Below are positions 21,303 through 32,319 of a DNA stretch of 64,000 bases, in pieces; the stretch's first letter is position 1, and every line of letters begins with the position of its first letter. Below the pieces are notes generated by a model. That model saw nothing but the letters and a program-made list of their open reading frames with translations. It was not told the DNA's origin and made no database searches. The stretch comes from Aristolochia californica. Taxonomy: Eukaryota > Streptophyta > Magnoliopsida > Piperales > Aristolochiaceae. The translations under genes were made by a program, and so were the position numbers. Location of the stretch: the NCBI GenBank assembly GCA_029961685.1, contig JARWKL010000010.1, forward strand, positions 20,758,087 to 20,822,086, in the 5' to 3' direction.

Positions 21303-21659
21303 TGTTAAGCACCTAGCCAATACTACCCAAAAGACTGGCCTGTTAGGAGCGGAAGACATAAGTACTTAACGCCCAGGACCCTAACATTACACCCCCCTTC
21401 GTGAGCCAACGTCCACGACGGCCAGCACCGGCGGCTGCCCACTCAAGTGGCTACCCCACTCGTAGTGCTCCATCACAGTTCTCCAGGTCGGCCCCTTCCA
21501 CTTGGTCGCCCCTTTCCGCTTCGGTAGCACACACTGGGATTCGAACTCATGACCGAGCGCTAGCTCTGTTACCAAATGTTAACACCTAGCCAATACTACC
21601 CAAAAGACCGGTCTGTTAGGAGCAGAAGACATAGGTACTTAACACCCAGGACCCTAACA
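21303..21659 (-). mobile_element. Complete TRIM/SMART-like miniature LTR retrotransposon (357 bp)
   Basis: Terminal direct repeats are 21303-21386 (84 bp) and 21577-21659 (83 bp), both TGTTA...CTAACA and nearly identical. The 5-bp TSD TAATC is perfect (21298-21302 and 21660-21664). On the minus strand the primer-binding site TGGTAACAGAGC (RC of 21563-21574) lies 2 nt after the 5' LTR, and a polypurine tract AAGGGGGG lies just before the 3' LTR. The 190-bp core is GC-rich and non-coding. It contains GAGTTCGAATCCC, which resembles a tRNA B box. It inserted within the palindrome cluster of LTR1. Confidence 0.93.
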
Positions 21660-22031
21660 TAATCTCACTTGGCAACATTCTATAAGATCAATTATGCTTA
21701 ATAAGTTATGCCATTCTTGCATTCTGGATGATTGATCAAACCCACGTATGTTGATTAATCATGCAATATGCTAGTGTACTATTTTGACATTTACACATGA
21801 TAAAGGCTATTCTAAGGGATTCACCAATTGTAAAACATTTGCATCGGGTAAAACATTGTCTGAATATGTTTCACTGTCGAAAGCTCTATAACATAATTGT
21901 GCTTAAGAATCGAAGTTTGGTTGACTATGTACTTACATTCCTAAAGTTCTTGAGATTTTCTATATGACTTTGACTCTAGGTCTTCAAGTCTTCAGACTTC
22001 TTCTTTTGTGTAAATTTTTCTTCACAAGAAC

Positions 22032-22442
22032 TGTTACAAGGTAGGACTCACCATGATCACGTGAGGTGGCATGATGAGTCATCACATGAGCTAGAATCCT
22101 TATCACATGAGTTAGAAGATTTTGCAATCTTCCTTGATTAATGTAATTGATTTATCTTCCTTTGATTTATGTAGATTTGGATAATCATGATTGATGTAAT
22201 AAGGAATCCTAGCTTTATCTCTTTATATGTAATTGACAGAGTATAAATAGGGGTCTTGGTTGAAGGATTCAATCAAGCTCTCCACTTCTCAATTCGTGAA
22301 GAATCTCTCTCTAACTTAAACTTTCTCTCTTTTCTCTTCTCTACTCTCTTCCCGAGCTCTCTGTCTCTCTCTCTCTTTGCTATTTTTCTTCTCCCTCTCT
22401 CATCTTGCACAAGGTTTCAATCATGATGACCTAAGTTTAACA
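22032..22442 (+). repeat. 5' LTR of Copia element B (411 bp)
   Basis: TGTTACAAGG...TTTAACA. It has a TATA box (gTATAAATAgg, about 22240-22248) followed by a pyrimidine-rich CTCTCT leader. It is related to the LTRs of element C. The first 38 bp recur at 46623-46660. Confidence 0.88.
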
Positions 22443-22454
22443 TGGTATCGAAGC

Positions 22455-23480
22455 ATCAAATTTAGGATCCTCATGTTAAAATAATGCTCTAAGAAGTTAT
22501 GATCAAAGCTACTCATAGAAGGTTCTTTGTGAAGCAAGATTGAAGCTTGTGTGATAAGTTTTTCATGCTTGTTATTATTACTTCATGCTCTTAGTTTTCA
22601 GATATTTAGAATATGGTTTAGAGATGATTTTATTGATGTTTTCATCTTATGAAATTTTTGAGATTTATGCATATCAGATTAGAATAAGTTTACCAAGGTA
22701 GTTTTGTTAGTTTGCATGTTCTTGGCTGAAAATCGGTTTAAGTTGAGATTTTCTGCATAAAAAGTTATAATTTTATGGGAACAAGAATTTTATAATGAAT
22801 AAAATCGTTCTTGAGCCTCTTATGAATGGTTTTTTATCCATTGGATATCAGAAATCTAATTACTTAGCTTCTTCATTAACCAAGTTGTTTGAAAAACTCT
22901 TCTCGATTTTGTAATTTTTTGGAGAATATTTTGAGATCCACGAGGTGGCTGATTGTTCTTTGAAAATCAAGCATCGAATATTGTGTTTTAAATAAAGGAA
23001 TGAAACACAAAATAAGAAAGGAAGCGGCTGGTTGACACCAATCCATTTGAAGAAAGATTGTTGTTTTTGAAGATCTTACAATATCTTCTTGATTAGGCCT
23101 GATTTTATTTGGTTCTAGATCAATTATATCTTGCCTAATTCATGAGGAACTGAATATATACTAGTTTACCTCAAGCTGGAGTCAAATATATTTTTTGAAT
23201 GATCTTGGAAAGATGTAATTCAGAATTGCTACCATACCTTACTTGATCTCATGCTTACTGATTGGTTTTTGCTATTCTCTACAAGGAAGACTGGAGAATT
23301 AATTATTTAAATTTTTGACCAGCAAGTTGGCTAGCGTAAGAGGGTTGCCTCCTTGCCTAAAGACTTTATAAGCTGGGGTTCTCCTCCCATCTACCTGAGC
23401 TTGCCTTGGCTAGTCTTGAATCTCCAAGCAGCTTACTTAGGCTACTTCAAATTTGAGTACATTATTACCCTAGAATTGCC
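22455..23480 (+). other. Long untranslated leader of element B
   Basis: AT-rich sequence between the primer-binding site and the gag remnant. No ORF or other feature. Confidence 0.6.
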
Positions 23481-23484
23481 TCTT

Positions 23485-25645
23485 ATGGCTGAAGAATACA
23501 TGGGGTAACAAGAATGATATTCTCAAGATTACTACCATACCCTTGCGAGGGATATCAAATTTCTTAAGATGGTCCACATTGATTTGACGGTTCCTTATAA
23601 CAAGGGATCTACTTGGTTACCTCACCAAACTTGGGCCACCCATTGATGAAGAAGATATTGCTTAATCTAAGTGGTTAAAAAATGACACTTTGGTAATTAG
23701 TTGGCTCATCAAAATCATGGAAGAACCTGTCTCCAATAATGTTATTCATCTCGACACCACCAAACAAATTTCGGAGACATGTGCTAAGTTGTACTCTAGC
23801 TCCTACAAATTATAGAGGCCATATGACATTCTCAAAAGAATGTTCAACACTAAATAAGGAGAAAATATCCATGAATATTTGGCTCATTTTAGAGGCCTTC
23901 TTCAATAATGGAAGCTAGCTCAGCCTACCTCCACTGATTTCTCTGTCCAAGACAAGTAGAAGGAAGCCTTAGTCACTGCCATTGTCCAAGCAAACATTAA
24001 GCCATATCTCAAAGTTTCTAAAAGTCAACTCCTTAGTGCCTTTGTTATTCTCACCTTTGATGATGTATGTGCCACATTACTCCGCATTCCAAACTCTTCT
24101 TCTCCTTCTCCTATTGAAGTATCATACGCTATGTACTCTTGGCATAGGTGAACATCAACCGACCACGATCGAGGCTATGGAAGAAATTATAGAGAAGGAC
24201 GAGGAAGAAGTGGAAGGAATGGTTTTTTCAGAATATATGGTAAGGAATGCACCCATTGTCGAAAATATGGCCACACTATAGATTAGTGTTTTAAAATCCT
24301 TGGCATACCGAATTGGGTTAAGGCTAATCAAGCCTCAGTAAGTGATACAAAGGAGGACCAGTCTACCCCAGAAAAGAAAACCCTTTTCGATGATGAGTAT
24401 AACTTATTCCAGAAAGTAAAAACACTGATGGTCTCTTCTCCATGTTCCTCCTCAACTGTTGTTGCCACCTCCGCTTCAGGTATATTCTCTGCCACTTCCT
24501 CCTCTTCATTCTGGGTAATTGACTCAGGGGCCTTCGAGCATCTCATAGGTAACAAAAATCTGCTCTACTTAGTTTCTCCTTGTCTCTCGAATAAATTTGT
24601 TACCATAGCTAATGGCTCCCAAACTAAAGTTCTCGGGAAATGATCCACATCTATTACACCATCACTTCCACTCATAGATATTATTATTTTTCCTACTTTT
24701 CCCTTGAATCTTTTATCTGTTAGTCAGCTAACACAATATTTTAATTGCTCAATTACCTTCTCACCCTCTTCCTGGGTGTTTCAGGATCTTACAACGAAGC
24801 AGGTGATTAGTGGAGGGTGTGAAAAGGGTGGCTCTCTACCTGGACGTGCCTCAAATAAATGCCATCTCAACCAAGGAAACTGAGACTATGACACAATCGG
24901 CTGGGACATCCATCCGCACAATATCTTCATCTTCTTTTTCCTACCTTTAAGGTTATGTTGAATTTAAATTGTGAAGTGTGTCAACTAAGCAAACACAAGA
25001 GGACCACATACTCACCTCGTTTAGAACTTAAAAGTATTGCTCCTTTTTCGTTGATCCACACAGATGTATGGGGACCCTTGAGAGTCTCAAACATTTTTTG
25101 AGTCAAGTACTTTATTACATTTATTGATGATTTTACTCGTACCACATGGCTATTTCTTTTTAAAGAGTGATATGAAATTCCATCTATTTTTAAATCCTTT
25201 CATGCTATGGTTGTCACTCAATTTGGTCAAAAAATCAAAGTACTTAGGTCTGATAATGCCAAAGAATATACTTCCAGATATCTTGACTATTTTTGTCAAG
25301 AGAATGACATTATCCATCAAACATCTTGTGCCTACACCCCCAATAGAATGGTGTAGCAGAATAGAAGAACCGTCACCTTCTTGGGGTAGCTCGCAACTTA
25401 TTGTATACCATGAAAGGCTCATACTTTTATTAGCTGCATGCCATCCTTATTGCATGCTTTCTTATAAATAGGCAACCCTCTTCTGTTCTTGGTCATAAAT
25501 CCTCATATTCCTTATTGTGTCCACATGGTATCCTTTTTCGCTTCCCTTGAAAGTCTTCAGTTGTTCATGCTTTGTTCATATTACTTCCCCACCACATAGT
25601 AAACTTGATTCAAAATCTCTCGAGTGTATCTTCTTAGGATATTCT
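23485..25645 (+). pseudogene. Copia B gag, protease and integrase remnant
   Basis: Starts with MAEE near 23485; the frame breaks immediately. Gag pieces include a KEALVT region and a 'YDIL..' region matching elements C and I. A protease-like DSGAFEHL segment is near 24522. LGHPS-like sequence of the GAG-pre-integrase domain is near 24905. The integrase TDVWGPL (about 25060), FIDDFT (about 25117) and the S-D-N-A-K-E-Y segment (about 25250) are in different frames. Many stops and frameshifts. At 25645 the FLGYS codons are cut by Gypsy element G. Confidence 0.85.
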
Positions 25646-26534
25646 TGTAGTCGACTCAATAGCACACCAAGTCACACAACGAAGGAGGCAACAACAACTC
25701 ACTCAATAGGATTTATTTCTTATATTACTTTAAGTAGGATTTATTTCTTATATTATTTTAAGTAGGAGTTGTTTCTAATTACTTTATATGTAAGGGCATA
25801 ATGGGAAATTATTGTAACACTAACCCTAAAACTCCATGACGTGACCTATTTAAGGGAAAGGAATGAATGAAATAGGTAAGCTTTGAGATTTTAGAATAAC
25901 CTAGTCTAAACAGGTTGAGATCACCTCTTGATCTAGAGTTTAGGGCTTACTCCAAAAATCCAACCTATCCTTCACCCTCCATTGCCATCCATCTTCACCC
26001 AAATTCATCCCTCATCATCCATACTAAAAAGAGTAGCTTCCTGCCCCTTTTCCTATCCCAAAGAGAGGGTCTTCCCTCATCATCAGCGTCAACAACAAGT
26101 AGGGTTCAATTCCCTCTTGACAAAGCAACAGAGAAGGAAGATTTCTGGTTCTTTCACGTGAAGGATTAGAACAACTCTTCTTACTGGGAAATCATCACGG
26201 AAACAAAGCAAGGACAGCCATCAACGTGAGTCAAGGCTGCCCCCTAAGCTAGGCCTTCAAGTCCTAGAATGAGCTGCAACAAATCAGGGTTGAAACCCTG
26301 ATTTATGTGAGCAAGAATAGGTATTCCTCCATTATCTCTGCACCTGAATTAATTACATTCTAGCTATAACTTTAGCACTAGAATGAGTTCATAAAAATGG
26401 AGAGTGATCATTGGTGGAAGATTACCCAAAGAAGGGATCTTTAACCCTCCTTACCGAGTCCAGCAACTCAGTACCAGTGCTGGATTCACAAATCCCACGC
26501 CGTGTTACTTGATCCATGACTTGGGACCGTAACA
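25646..26534 (+). repeat. 5' LTR of element G
   Basis: 889 bp, TGTAGTCG...CGTAACA. It contains two near-identical copies of 'taggatttatttcttatatta' (about 25 bp each) and a TATTTAAG promoter-like string near 25848. Confidence 0.92.
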
Positions 26535-26558
26535 ACTTGGTATCAGAGCAGGGTAACA

Positions 26559-27692
26559 TGGGGGATAATATCAGCAATGAAGAAATCCAAATTAGGATAC
26601 AAAAGATAGAAGATAGCCTTGAAATAGCACAACCAGTGTTGGGGAAAGTTTGTGGTTTGGAAGAAGAGATGAGTCGAGTCATCAACATGCTACATGAGTT
26701 GAGGACAGAGAGACATCAGAGTCCAGAGGTGAGAGAGGTTGCTCAACCATATCATAGAAGAGAGGAGCAGTGGACTGGGAGCACTGCTGTCCAAGGACCT
26801 CAGCATGGAGGCACAGTTCCCAGGTACACCAAGTTAGAGTTTCCCTCTTTCAATGGTTCTGTTGATCCCTTAATTTGGTTGCATAGATGTGAATTTTTTT
26901 TTGAACCAAGGGACTATTGAATGGGATAAGGTGCAACTAGCCTATTTCCATATGATAGGTGAAGCCATGTTATGGGTTACTCAAGTAGAGAAAGAGAGAC
27001 CGGGAATGACTTGGGGAGAATTTAAAAATCTATGCACAGTTAGATTTGGGCCTCCCACCAATAGAAACCCCCTGGGAGAGTTAGTCCTATTGAGACAAAT
27101 GGGTTTGGTGGAACAATATCAAAAATTATTCCAGGAAAAGTTGGCTCATGCTAGTAAGAGGGTATTGGTTGACCAACAAGTCTCCTTATTCACAGCAGGT
27201 CTCAATCAGTATTTATGGCTAGAGGTAGAACTCCTTATGCCCACGGATTTAGCTCATGCCATGAGTATGGCCCGAGCAATGGAACAACGACAACAACTGT
27301 AGCAACGTAAGCTGGGTTGGTCTGGTGAGATGAACACTTCCTCCACGTGGCAAGGGCACCGCTATAATTCATCTCAGGGAGCATATCCAGTAGCACCATC
27401 TAGACACACTCTGACTACGATTTGGGTAGCCGATCCCCGCCCTAGTAATTCCCTATCGAGCTTTATAAAAAAATTGACGAGTGCAAAGCTGGCAGAAAGG
27501 CTGTCTAAAAATTTATGTTATAACTGCGATGAGCAGTATCGGGTAGGACACCAATGTAAACGATTGTTTTGGCTCAAGGTGGAGGATTCAGAGGATCTAA
27601 AGGAGCCAGAGGATATTATCGAGGAGGAACCACCAGAGATATCCTTGCATGCTATTACTGGGCAGAAATCGTCTACTAAAATGCAAGTTTGA
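26559..27692 (+). pseudogene. Gypsy G gag remnant with zinc knuckle
   Basis: Starts at the ATG 10 bp after the primer-binding site (MGDNISNEE). The capsid part (KLEFPSFNGSVDP) shifts frame near 26890-26920 and continues (LAYFHMIGEA..). A stop at 27301 precedes the nucleocapsid part. The zinc knuckle CYNCDEQYRVGHQCK (about 27510-27555) has the Cys-Cys-His-Cys order typical of plant chromoviruses. At least one frameshift and two stops. Confidence 0.9.
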
Positions 27693-27716
27693 GCTCATGT
27701 CATCGACCGAGAACTG

Positions 27717-30388
27717 GTGGGACTAGTCGACTCGGGGAGTACACGCAATTTTCTGAGTTTGACAGCCACACAACATCTCCAGCTCCAGATACACACTCAT
27801 TTGACAGCCACCGTCTCAGTGGCCAATGGCGAGAAGGTCCCTAACTATGGGATTAGTAAGGCGGTAACTTTTTCCATTGGCTCTACTTCGTTTAATGATG
27901 AATTTTTTTTATTCCCCTGGAGCGATTTTATATGGTATTAGTCATTAAATGGTTACAAACATTGGGGCCCATTATGTGGAATTTTTTGGCTTTAACCATG
28001 AGCTTTGATTTGGTCGGAAGTCGGGTGCTCTTATAGGGCTGTCAGGTGGACAGGGCCCACAGCATGCACACTTTGCAGATACAGGATCAGCCTGACAGTA
28101 CTAGTGATGGTTTGGTTGAGGAGTTCTTTGACCTCTTCTAGGAGCCTTCGAGGTTGCCTCCCCTGAGGCACTGTGACCACATGATCTGTCTGAAACCAGG
28201 ATCTGAGGTAGTGGTCATGCGACCGTACCGTTACCCACACCTTCAGAAGGACGAGATAGAGAGTTAGTGCCATGAGATATTGAAATAGGGTCTTATTCAT
28301 CCTAGCCGCTCCCCATTCTCTTCACCCATCTTACTTGTGAAGAAACATGATGGGACATGGAGGTTTTGCGTGGATTATCGGGAGTTGAATGTGCAAACAG
28401 TAAAAGACAAGTTCTCGATTCCGGTTGTGGATGAGTTACATGGGTTGTGGTTATTCACTAAACTCGACCTCCGTTTGGGATACTATCAGGTCTGGATGCA
28501 CCCCTCTGATATCGAGAAGATGGCGTTCCGCATGCACCATGGCCACTTTGAGTTCGTTGTCATGTCATTCGGGTTATCCAATGCACCCTCCACTTTTCAA
28601 GCTTTGATGAACGAGGTATTTAGCCCTTATCTTCGAAAATTTGTTCTTGTATTTTTTTATGATATTTTGATATATAGCAAGTCGGTTGAGGAGCACTCTG
28701 CACACTTGAGGATTGTTTTCGACTTGTTACGAGCACATCAGCTCTATTTGAAACATTCCAAGTGTTCTTTTGCGGCTTCACATGTGGGGTATCTAGGACA
28801 TATTATCTCACATGAGGGGCTTAGGTGGATCCCGAGAAGATCCGAGCTATTCACAAGTGGCCGCAGCCACAATCATGTTCTGTATTACAGGGTTTTTTGG
28901 GTCTTGCGGGCTACTACCGCAAATTTATTCAGAACTATGGGCCAGTGGTAGCACCATTGACTAGTCTACTCAAGAAAAATTCCTTTATTTGGAAAGAGGG
29001 GGCCACCACGTCATTTTTGACACTCAAAGCTGCCCTCGCATCCGTGCCAGTATTACAACTTCCCAACTTTGACGAATTGTTCGTGGTAGAGTGCGACGCT
29101 TCAGGCGTGCACATTGGGGTCATTTTACAGCAGATTGGGCCATCCTATTGCGTATTTTAGCAGACATTTGACAGTCCGTCATCACAAGCTGGCAGCCTAT
29201 GAGCGCGAATTGATTGGGTTGGCCAAAGCGGTCCAACATTGGAGGCTTTATCTCTGGGGCCGGGATTTTCTCATACGCACAGATCACTACAGCCTTAAAT
29301 TCCTACTAGAACAGCGTTTGACGACGTTGCCACAGCAGCACTGGATCAGTAAGTTGTTGGGGTTTGACTTCTCGGTGGAATATCATGCAGGGAGATTAAA
29401 TAAGGTGGCATATGCATTGTCACTGTGTTTTGAAGATCAGCAATCGATCATTTCAATCAGCCAGCCGAGATTGCTCATTCTGGACTTGGTAAGAGACGCA
29501 CATGCTATTAACCCTGCATTGTTGGAACTGCATCAGAAGATTTCGGAAGGGACAATGAATTCAAAGTGGTCCATCCAGGATTCACTTATTTATTACAAGT
29601 AGCGGATTTTCCTTCCACTTGAGTCCGAGTTGATTCCAGCTATTCTCTCGGCTTACCATGATAATACACACGAGGGGATACAGAAGACCTTGCATAGAAT
29701 TCGAGCTGATTTTTACTGGCAAGCCATGAAACCCTCTATTGCGACTGATGTGGGCGGCTGTCAGGTATGCTAGTGCAACAAAGCCGAGCACTTGAGTCCA
29801 GCCAATCTTCTCCAGCCTCTAGCCCTTCCTACGCAGGTTTGGGCTGACATTTTGATGGATTTTGTGGAAGGCCTACCCCTGTCCTCCGAAAAATTTGTAC
29901 TTTTCATGGTGGTGGATAGATTCTCCTAGTACGAATATTTTATATCGCTGGCTCATCCGTATACAGCAACACGGGTTGCTCAGACTTTTCTAGAGCAGAT
30001 AGTCCACTTACATGGCATTCTAGAATCCATTGTGAGTGACAAAGTTGTAGTTTTCACGAGCAGCTTTTGGCAAGAACTGTTTCGCTTGAGCGGGACGAAA
30101 TTGAAGTTCTCCTCGGCCTATCATCCACATACAGACGGGCAGACTAAGGTGGTGAACCGCACCATCGAGATGTATCTACGGTGCTTGGTGGCGGATCGTC
30201 CTCAACAATGGGTTCAATGGCTTCCGTGGGCCGAATATTGTTACATCACTTCGTTTCACTATGCCTTGCAATCCACTCCTTTCCGGGTTATATATGGCCG
30301 GGATCCACCTCACCTTCTCTCGTACAACCTAGGGTCCACCCGCGTGGACGCGATTGATCAGGCACTCATAGACTGGGATTTGCTGCTA
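27717..30388 (+). pseudogene. Gypsy G pol remnant (protease, RT, RNase H, integrase)
   Basis: Protease: LVDSGSTRNFLS near 27723. A stop-rich linker runs 27942-28330. RT (28337-28850): WRFCVDYRELN, FTKLDLRLGYYQ; the catalytic box reads VFFYDIL, so one of the two aspartates is replaced by tyrosine. RNase H (to about 29430): FVVECDASGVHIG, the TDHYSLKFLL segment, in two frames. Integrase (29603-30388): EGIQKTLHRIRADFYW, then a stop inside the zinc-finger Cys region, FMVVDRFS then stop, SDKVVVFTSSFWQ, HPHTDGQTKVVNR. Inactive. Confidence 0.92.
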
Positions 30389-30427
30389 TAGAATATCACA
30401 GAACGGCTACGACGTGCCCAAGCTCGG

Positions 30428-30850
30428 ATGAAGGATGTCTACGACAAAGGCCACCGTGAGGTCTCTTTTGAGGTTGGGGAGTATGTGTGGCTACGACTCC
30501 GGCCCTACCGTCAGCAGTCTCTTGCTGGACCTCCCTGTCATAAGCTCTCACCCAGATTTTTTGGGCCGTTTCCCATTCTTCAACGCGTGGGACCAGTCGC
30601 CTATCAACTCAAATTACCAGACACGGCCAAAATTCATGATGTGTTTCATGTCTCTCTTTTGAAGCCGCATTCCAGAGCACAACTTACATCCACTCCATTC
30701 CTACCACTGGTTGATAATGGCGAGGTTATTCTTAACCCAGCTGTGGTGTTACGCTCGCGGCTGACCAATGACCATTGGGAGAGTCTCGTTCAGTGGACGG
30801 ACACTGACTTCGACGCTACAACATGGGAACATGTGGACATCTTCAAATAA
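30428..30850 (+). pseudogene. Gypsy G integrase C-terminus with chromodomain
   Basis: Open for 140 codons: GEYVWLRLRPYRQ (GPY/F-type module), PRFFGPFPILQRVGPVAY, HDVFHVSLLK, then a chromodomain-like end (VLRSRLTNDHWESLVQW, ATTWEHV). Such chromodomains direct chromovirus integration to particular chromatin. It is intact in itself but follows a broken pol. Confidence 0.88.
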
Positions 30851-30903
30851 GTCTACCCAGCTTTTGAGTTTGAGGACAAGCTCTTTCTCCATGGGGAGGC
30901 AGA

Positions 30904-31787
30904 TGTTGTGGATTCAATAGCACACCAAGTCACACAATGAAGGAGGCAATAACAACTCGCTCAATAGGATTTATTTCTTATATTACTTTGAGTAGGATTT
31001 ATATCTTATATTGTTTTAAGTAGGAGTTATTTCTAATTACTTTATATGTAAGGGCAATATGGGGAATTATTGTAACGCTAACCCTAAAACTCCATGACAT
31101 GACCTATTTAAGGGAAAGGAATGAATGAAATAGGTAAGCTTTGAGATTTTAAAATAACCTAGTCTAAACAGGTTGAGATCACCTCTTGATCTTAAGTTTA
31201 GGGTTTACTCCAAAAATCCAACCTATCCTTCACCTCCATTACCATCCATCTTCACCCAAATTCATCCCTCATCATCCATACTAAGAACAGGAGCTTCCTG
31301 TCCCTTTTTTGAGCCCAAAGAGAGGGTCTTCCCTCATCATCAGCGTCAACAACAAGTAGGGTTCAATTCCCTCTTAACGAGCAGCAAAAAAGGAAGATTT
31401 CTGGTTCTTTCACATGAAGGATTAGAACAACTCTTCTTGCTGGGAAATCATCATAGAAATGGAGCGAGGACAACCATCAACATGAGCCAAGGCTGCCCCC
31501 TAAGCTAGGCCTTCAAGTCCTAGAACGAGCTGCATCAAATCAGGGTTGAAACCCTGATTTACGTGAGCAAGAACAGATATTCCTCCATTATCTCTCCACC
31601 TGAATTAATTCCATTCTAGCTATAAATTTAGCCCTAGAATGAGTTCATAAAAAGGGAGACTGATCACTGGTGGAAGATTACCCAAAGAAGGGATCTTTAA
31701 CCCTCACCGAGTCCAGTGACTCAATTCCAGTGCTGGATTCACAAATCCCACATCGTGTTACTTGATCCATGACCCGGGACCGTAACA
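30904..31787 (+). repeat. 3' LTR of element G
   Basis: 884 bp, TGTTGTGG...CGTAACA, followed by TSD ATTCT. Aligned to the 5' LTR it differs by scattered substitutions and small indels. Confidence 0.92.
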
Positions 31788-31815
31788 ATTCTTGCACGTA
31801 GAAAGGTTATATTTG

Positions 31816-32309
31816 TGTCGAATTTAGGATCCCGTTAATAATATCTCGAGCAAGGGGAGAGAGAAAGAAAAAGGAGAGAAAGAAAGAAGAGATCTCGGGT
31901 AGAGAGAAGAGAAGAAGGAAAAAATAAAGAGACTTCAAAAGGGAGAGTTTTACACGAGAATTATAGAAGAGGAGAGCTTGATTCAATGCTTCAACCAAGA
32001 CCTCCTATTTATACTATTTCCAATACATAATTAGGGAAACTCCTTAATCAATTAGGATTCCTACTTTCCCTTATAATACATCAATATAAGGAAAATAGAT
32101 CAATCATATAAATCAAGGAAGATCTTCAAATCTTTCCAACTCATGTTAGGAAGATACCAGCTCATGGTATATTTGTGGGTCCCACTTGATCCTCAAATCT
32201 TCCAATGTATTCCAGCTCATTCCAGCTAATTTGATGACTCCTCTTGGCTCACGTCCTCATGGTGGGTCCCACCAACTTGTGCAACCCTAGTGGGTCCCAC
32301 ATTGTAACA
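31816..32309 (-). repeat. 3' LTR of element C (494 bp)
   Basis: Plus-strand ends TGTCGAAT and TTGTAACA. Contains a GA-rich block (31850-31930) that is the transcribed leader seen in reverse. Confidence 0.9.
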
Positions 32310-32319
32310 CTCCCCCTCA

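Larger units (their letters stand above)
18869..22031 (-). repeat. LTR1: minus-strand SIRE-like LTR, interrupted three times
   Basis: The LTR's 3' end (RC ..CGGCCAACA) is at 18869. It is broken at 19017-20509 by another LTR, resumes at 20510, is broken again by a TRIM (21303-21659), and is cut at 22031 by Copia element B. A TATA-like string (RC TTATAAATA, about 21004-21014) lies near the GATC-palindrome cluster (21065-21300, 21665-21770). Its missing first bases and adjacent internal region may survive as 46661-46849. Confidence 0.72.
25646..31787 (+). mobile_element. Ty3/Gypsy chromovirus-type element G (6142 bp)
   Basis: LTRs 25646-26534 (889 bp) and 30904-31787 (884 bp) start TGTWG and end GTAACA. 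The perfect 5-bp TSD ATTCT is at 25641-25645 and 31788-31792. Primer-binding site TGGTATCAGAGC at 26538-26549; polypurine tract GGGGAGGCAGA before 30904. Domain order gag, protease, RT, RNase H, integrase, chromodomain is that of Gypsy chromoviruses. LTR divergence is several percent by eye and the coding region is broken, so it is not young. I do not assign the lineage (Tekay, Reina, Galadriel). Confidence 0.94.

Noticed and set aside
21387..21589. Two opposing ORFs of about 62 codons
   Set aside because: They lie within the GC-rich core of the TRIM, which has no coding role in known relatives.
21303..21659. Cassandra-type element carrying 5S rRNA sequence
   Set aside because: The LTRs are only 84 bp and I cannot find the 5S internal promoter order in them, so I call it TRIM/SMART-like only.
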